Assembly (NCBI GenBank): GCA_033239125.1 | Contig: BSWB01000005.1 | Span: forward strand, 52,684,993-52,748,992 | DNA: 64,000 nt | Direction of reading: 5' to 3' | DNA from: Fagopyrum homotropicum | Taxonomy: Eukaryota > Streptophyta > Magnoliopsida > Caryophyllales > Polygonaceae | Shown here: positions 58,239 through 64,000 of the stretch, one piece after another | Numbering within the stretch: the first letter of the stretch is position 1 | Layout: the number at the start of each line of letters is the position of its first letter | The notes under the pieces: model-generated | What the model was told of the DNA's origin: nothing | Seen by the model: the letters and a program-made list of their open reading frames with translations, nothing else | Database searches by the model: none | Program-made: the position numbers and the translations under genes

Positions 58239-59635
58239 AATAGTATCTATATTATAAATTTTTAGATTGATTGTTAAACTTCTCTTGTACGTTACGATGT
58301 TAACTTACAAGGGAAGTCATATCTTGATTTCAAATATACTTAACGTAAACTTCTCAAGTACACTTCTCACATTATTTCCAATATATGTATAGAACACATC
58401 TTCTCATAAGTCAATACACTTTTCTTATTTTCCATGCTAATCTACAAATTTCTACATCTTTCAATTCCAATTCTACTGTTTATTGATCAAGTTTCGTCGT
58501 CTTTTTTAGGTTCCAATGATTTGAAGATATTTTCCCGGTTACAACATTATTGTTTCGTCGTATTTTTTTCACGTAAATCTCGCACCATCTAATAAGCAAA
58601 AGTTCGTATTTTTTTTTTGAAAATTTCCATGTGTTGTCGTATTTTTAATGTTCCATCTAATAATTTGTATTTTTCATGTTTGACCGTATTTTTATAAAAA
58701 CTTTGATCAGATTTCGACCGACCTAAACACCATCTCATAAGCAACAAATTGTTTTTCAAAACTTTGATTAGATTAATTATTTTAAAATGTCAAATTTTAA
58801 AAAACTTTGATCATATTTCGATCGGCCTAACACCATCTAACAACTAACATACAATTTTTAAAATTTTTGATCAAATTGTTTTTTTAGAATATTGATATTT
58901 TGATTTTGATTTTGTTTTTATTTTTACAAACATTTTTCACGAAAATTAAAATCTTTTTTTTTTCCTTCACAAAAATTTCGTTAGAGACAAATTAAAAGAT
59001 TTGTAAATTATTTTTTATAAAATAGATTCATTTTTATCTTTAATATTTGTTTTTAGCAAATTTTTCAACAAAATTTGATCAAAATTTATAAAATGTCAAT
59101 TTAAAAAAATTTTGATTAGATTTCGATTGGACTAAACATCGTCTCATAAGTAACAAACTGTTTTAAATTTTTTGATCAAATTCATTTTTAAAATATATAT
59201 ATTTTGTTTTTTTTTTACAAATATTTTTCACAATGCTATAAGATCCAAATGTAAGATTTTTGATAGTTAAAAATTATATTCTCTTTTTTTATTTTTTAGT
59301 ACAAAATTTTTGTTAGTGATAATAAAAGAAATATTTAATTTAATTTAATTGATTTTTTTTTCATAAATATATCATTAGTTCCCACACACATAAGTTGATG
59401 ACATGTTATTCAAACAACATCAAATATATAAATATACGCACACAAGGTGCGGGATAAAGAAGAAGAAAAAGTTATTAATTGAACTTTGTTTAAAAATTAT
59501 GATAGAATTTTCAAATATATTAATTAAGTGAAATTGGGTGTAAAATATTTCTTTTTGTATAAGGAAATAAATATCCTTGTGTCTGTTATCTACTAGTGTT
59601 TTATTTATGTATTTTATGCATACAAAAATTAAGTA
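58239..59635. other. AT-rich intergenic DNA with short local repeats
   Basis: Three diverged copies of a unit containing TTTGATYAGATTTCGAYYGRMCTAAAC and a CATCTMATAAG-like motif lie between about 58695 and 59190. No gene is seen. Confidence 0.6.
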
Positions 59636-59913
59636 GTTCATGAATTTCGAATTCTAGTTGATACACTCTTCCTCCCACACGAAAGGTTGGTAAAATTTAC
59701 CGACCAAACAAATTGAATCTCAAGATTTTGATAATTTTCTAACTCATAATTATATTTTTATTATAATACTTAAAACAATATATCTAAATTATTGAAATTT
59801 GATGCTCAAAACCCAACACCTAAAACATACATATGAAATTTTATCTTCGAAATTCAATAATTAAAATTTAATATCCAAATCGTCCAATTTAAATAGAAGT
59901 TAATTTTTAGGAT

Positions 59914-60030
59914 TTTTTCGTTTGGTACCCTTGAGTTTTTGGCTTTTCCGGATGGTGCTTGAAGTTTTTCACGTTTCCGCTTGGTACCCCTGAGGTTTTG
60001 GTTTTTCCGTTCGGTACCCTTATTTCTTAT
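59914..60030. repeat. Four-copy 29-30-bp minisatellite
   Basis: The unit TTTTCCGYTTGGTACCCYTGAG begins near 59914, 59944, 59973 and 60003, with the second copy more diverged (GGATGGTGCTTGAAG). Confidence 0.8.
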
Positions 60031-60600
60031 TTTTTGCCTAAGATAACGTTTTTTATTTTAAATTATTTTCAAAAAAGGAAAAAATATATAATAACAATTT
60101 TATATTATAAAAGATAAATATATTTTAATTAAAATAAACTATGATATTTCTTATATTATATAAGATTTTTACCTATTATTTTATGAATCTTAATATACTT
60201 ATTCCTATTTGAAACTTTATCATATTTTGCATCAAAACATGAGAAATTTATTATGTCTTATATGAAACATAAGAAATTTAATTTATATTTATATGATATT
60301 TTAATTAAAATTTTAAAATTAAACATAATCTATAACTATATGATATTTCGTTATTGGTGTACTCTGTGAAACGAAAAAAAATTCATTCTTAGTTTTAGAG
60401 GTTCTACATAAAATAAAATTTTACAATACTTGATATTACTGTGTTATATTTTTTTTTACAGTTTTAATCAAAAATTTATTATGTTTTATCATATTATTTT
60501 AATTTTAAAACTTTTTGATTAATATATCATATAAATATAAATTAAATTTCTTATATTTTACATAAAACATAATAAATTTCTCATGTTTGATACAAAATAT

Positions 60601-63600
60601 TGTAATATTCGGAATTTTATTTCCGTCTATTTCCGAGTCGAACCGAACTTCGACCCTATGACCCGGGTACATCCTATCTAGTGTGTCTACCTTCACAAAT
60701 CCTATCATTTTATGTAAGTCTAAACTCACATAAAATGATGAAATATCACCAAACCCTAATTCTTACATCTACTAGTTCATGTCTTTTGAGGAGACCATGA
60801 CAAAGCCAAGACGAGACCATGACGAGACCAAGACGAAGCAATGACAACATTTGACAAGCCATGGCATGACCTTGACAAGACCATGCAACTTTCAGCCCAT
60901 TTCTTTCCCTTATTTCAGCCCATCTCCTTCCTTCCTAGTGCTGAAGCCTTTTATTCCTTGCTCCACACCAGCCCAGGAAGCACCCCCAGCCCAACCCATG
61001 TATCGTTCAGCCAGAAGAAGCGTTGCTGACTCCTCCTTGCTCCCAACTGTTACGTATATCGCTCCTCATCAAAATCACCGGAATTGCTGCACAAATTACG
61101 GCATGAAATTTTAACCGCCCAACGCTCCACATCCAAGACTAGCGGATAACATCTGCACATCTCGCTCCCTCTTTTTCGATCGCCCAGCCAGGTACATCGC
61201 AACTCCCTCTTCATCCTTTCGAGCAATGCTGGCATCGATCTGTTGTGCCATAGTTGAAGCAGTCCCGGACGAAGAAAGGCTGTCCATCCATTCCATCACT
61301 GAGCAGCCGACAATGACCCTCACCAACTGCGCAACCCCACTTCCCCTTCGTGAACCCAATCTAAAGAAGATCTTATTTCCTAGGCTGACGTTAATGCAGC
61401 AACCGAGTCATATATCGTTCAGCACTAGGAAGCAAGCCGACGCTGAGCACCTACCTTTGATGATGGCCGGCGCTCCTTCTCGGGACTCCTCCGTTGGGTA
61501 AGCAATCCTTTCTCACGTTCTGTCACTTCGACAATCAATAGATTTAGTGCAGACATGTAATCAATCTACCCTTGGAACCTTGCTTACCTTCACAACTCCC
61601 TCCAACTGCCTTCCCCTAATCTGATGTGTCGTGGGCAGTAGCAGGATCCCTCCTAGTAGACGTTGCAACAGACCTGGCCGGCTCCCTCTCTTGTGTCGAC
61701 AACCCACAACAAGCCTCAACGCTTTGGTGAGTCTCCTTCTTTCTTCACTTTCACTTCCCTTCAGTCGGACACAAAGGCACTTACGGGTGCTACTGTTATC
61801 CTCTCTGTAATAGCCGGATATTTTTTTTATAAAAATTTCCACCACATATTTAGTTTGGATTAAATTGAGTGAGTTAAGTTGTCGACAAGGTTATTATAAT
61901 TGATTGGAGATTTTAAGGAAGAAAGATACGGAATTGATTTACGTTAATTGCGGAATCTTGAAAAGCCCGTTAAGGAGACTCTCCAACACTATTCATCGTC
62001 TTCCTCAAACCCTAGTGTTCTCAACCTCTTCGTTTTCTTCAGCCGGAATCCTCCATCCGAGCCCATCAGAATCCACCTCAACTTGCTTCCGTCACCACCA
62101 CCGAGCCGTCTTCGCTCCAGCACCGACGAGTCAAAGACCCTCCAGCCCGACGCCTCTAGATTCACTCCAGCCCCGACGAGTCCAGGACGCTCCAGTCGAC
62201 GGCTCCAGCTCCGCTTTAGCATATGCCGCTACCTCCGGAAGAATTCGTTCCATTACGAGCCTAGGGTGAAGATCTCGCAATAAACCCAGTCGCCACCGTC
62301 TTTCCTTCGCGCTGGCCGGAGTCGAGAACCAGCACACCACCGGAGTCGAGAAGTAGCACCGCTTGGTCGTCGTCTGCGCAGAGGGTCCCCGTTCAGATCT
62401 ACACCACCACCTTGTCTCTGTCAGGAAGCGATTGTCGCCATCTCGCGCCCAGATCCGCCGCCCAAGTCCGTCGGTCACCACCTCACCGGCAACGGGCCGT
62501 CAAAACCCAGATCCACTCGCCTTGCCGTTGCACCTGGTCGGAAAGAAGGAGCCGCCGCCGTCTTCAACAGATTTAGGGGCCAGATCGTTGCCTCCCTCAG
62601 ATCTGCGCAAGCTCCAAGCCAGCGGGCCAAATCGACCACCGTTGGAGCCACTAGAGAAGCTCTGTCGTCGGAATCTCGTCTCGCCTTGAAACCGTTGTCG
62701 ACTGCTCGTGTTCAGCCGGATGCACCAGTGCCGGAGGAGGTGAATCTACTGCCGGCAGTGGTTAAACATTTAGGGTAAATTACAGAATCTACCCTACATT
62801 CTTAATTTACGTTTAATGTCCCAATTTTTGGAATTTACAAATGTGCCCCAAACTGGTTAATTACAGAAACTGCCCAAAGGTTGTATTTTCATAAATGACC
62901 TAAACTTTTGAAAGTTCTCAAATTGTCCTAATTTGAGTTATTACATTATATGGCCCAAATTTATAATTACAAAAAAATGTCGCAAGCATTCATGTTTATA
63001 ATTAATGGCCCAAGTTTTAACAAATGGAGTTAGACTTGTGTAGTTGACTTATTTATGTCATTTTTAGGTACTTGGTTGCGTGGATTTGTTTTTGGTGATT
63101 GGTTGAGTTCGTCTTTTCGAGGTAAGTCATTTTGGCTTACTTAGTTGCCGTCCTGTTTCAGATTAAAATTGTTGTTGATTGCGAGTAGAACATATTTTCG
63201 GAATTATACATATATTATTTATGTTATAAATGATTTCTTTGAATGATGTTAATTATTTTTGTAGCTTGAGTGTGTAGAGTAGGTTTTGAGTGACGATAGT
63301 GATTATGGAAGTCTATGGATTATAGAAGTGTAAATAGAAAGTGTTACAATACGGATGAAAAGTGTGAGGTGTGATTATAAGAAGTATTTATGTGTGATGA
63401 TGTGTATAATATGGATGACACATATTGAGACATATATAGGGATTGACATGAGAGGTCGACGGTTGAGAATGTCGATATATATATTGACGTGTATGTATAT
63501 TTCGGTTGGGTTGATATTCATGAGTGTTATGTGATAGTTTGGAGAATATTATTCTTGTTAGTCATGAATGGGATAAAGTGTAGATGAGAGAATGTGTTGA

Positions 63601-64000
63601 AATGCGGCATGGTAGGATGATGATTGTGATCGGTTATGTGAACGAGTAGTGATTTTGTTAGTTGAGGGAGTTGAAGGAATGAGCATATGTATTATAGGTT
63701 CTCACTTGTTAGATAGGATTTACAACTATGTCTTTCTAGGTAAGTGTTGGTGTAAATAGTGTTTTAGTGAAGTAAGAGTTGAGTTTGGTTTTAGGATAGT
63801 GCTTAGTAAGTTGTCCTTTGAGACCTTGCATAAATAGATGGGTAAGGGGCGCGGATGTTATGAATATTAGGAATTCAAAGATTATTGGTTGAGTAGTTAG
63901 ATGTGTTGTGTGAGGTGAATGCGACGGTTGACTATAAGGATGATGTGAGTATGTGTTGGAATCAGATATGTTGATGGAAGAGGTTGAGAAAAACATCTCG
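60601..64000 (+). mobile_element. Long LTR-like block, probably of a gypsy element, running off the right edge
   Basis: It starts TGTAATATTCGGAATTTT. Features in order: a GACGAGACCATGAC minisatellite (60784-60890), GC-rich gene-leader-like blocks (60900-61750 and 61980-62760) with short open frames but no recognisable protein, a stretch of short repeats in TTAGGGTAAATTACAGAATC style (62770-63030), then non-coding DNA. GAGGTAAGTCATTTTGGCTTACTTAG near 63119 parallels a motif in the gypsy LTR near 5735 (complement). No primer site is reached before the window ends, so the LTR call and orientation are inference. Confidence 0.45.
60784..60890. repeat. Short GACGAGACCATGAC-type minisatellite
   Basis: About nine degenerate 10-12-bp units (GAGACCATGAC, AAGCCAAGAC, GAGACCAAGAC, GAAGCAATGAC and similar) in a row. 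Confidence 0.7.

Noticed and set aside
61904..62689. Several 60-120-codon Ser/Pro/Arg-rich frames in the GC-rich right end
   Set aside because: Overlapping frames on both strands of equal length, no motif, and a position within an LTR-like block. Composition explains them.

Overview
This window is nuclear DNA from a flowering plant, probably a eudicot. It has one spliced host gene with GT-AG introns, AT-rich non-coding DNA, and a dense load of plant-type LTR retrotransposons (Ty3/gypsy chromovirus-like, Athila-like, Ty1/copia Sirevirus-like and a compact second copia lineage). I cannot fix the species. I see no prokaryotic or organellar genes.

Layout. 1-3319: decayed gag-pol of a Ty3/gypsy element on the minus strand with a tRNA-Met-type primer-binding site. 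3324 to about 7250: its LTR, split by a solo Athila-type LTR (3331-4967, TSD TAACA) and by a hAT-like MITE (6070-6490, 8-bp TSD). 7250-8165: upstream region and pyrimidine-rich leader of the gene. 8166-20968: a complete ten-exon SPL7-type gene (SBP-box copper-response transcription factor, 801 codons by my splicing), with small transposon remnants and duplications in its introns. 20969-22494: 3' flank. 22495-46488: a three-level nest. An old solo Athila LTR (TSD TAAAA) was split by a Sirevirus-like copia element (23052-45274), whose left LTR was split by a younger Athila element (23734-35398, TSD TCTTC). A further 1.35-kb insertion (40942-42292, 8-bp direct repeat) sits between gag and pol of the Sirevirus. 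46489-48479: duplicated non-coding DNA and a MITE-like stretch. 48480-53042: a second copia element with a short LTR. 53043-60600: AT-rich DNA with local repeats and one short ORF. 60601-64000: a long LTR-like block that runs off the window.

How it fits together. The host gene product is expected to bind GTAC copper-response elements through its SBP domain and to be anchored by a C-terminal membrane segment. All retroelement genes seen are broken by stops, frameshifts, deletions or catalytic substitutions. The youngest Athila element keeps long open stretches but appears to have lost its integrase region.

The most unusual pattern is that both large nested elements carry their own short near-palindromic word, scattered through LTRs, leaders and coding regions: CTCGGYCGAG in the Athila elements and CAAGGYCTTGA in the Sirevirus. 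I found no clearly new gene system.
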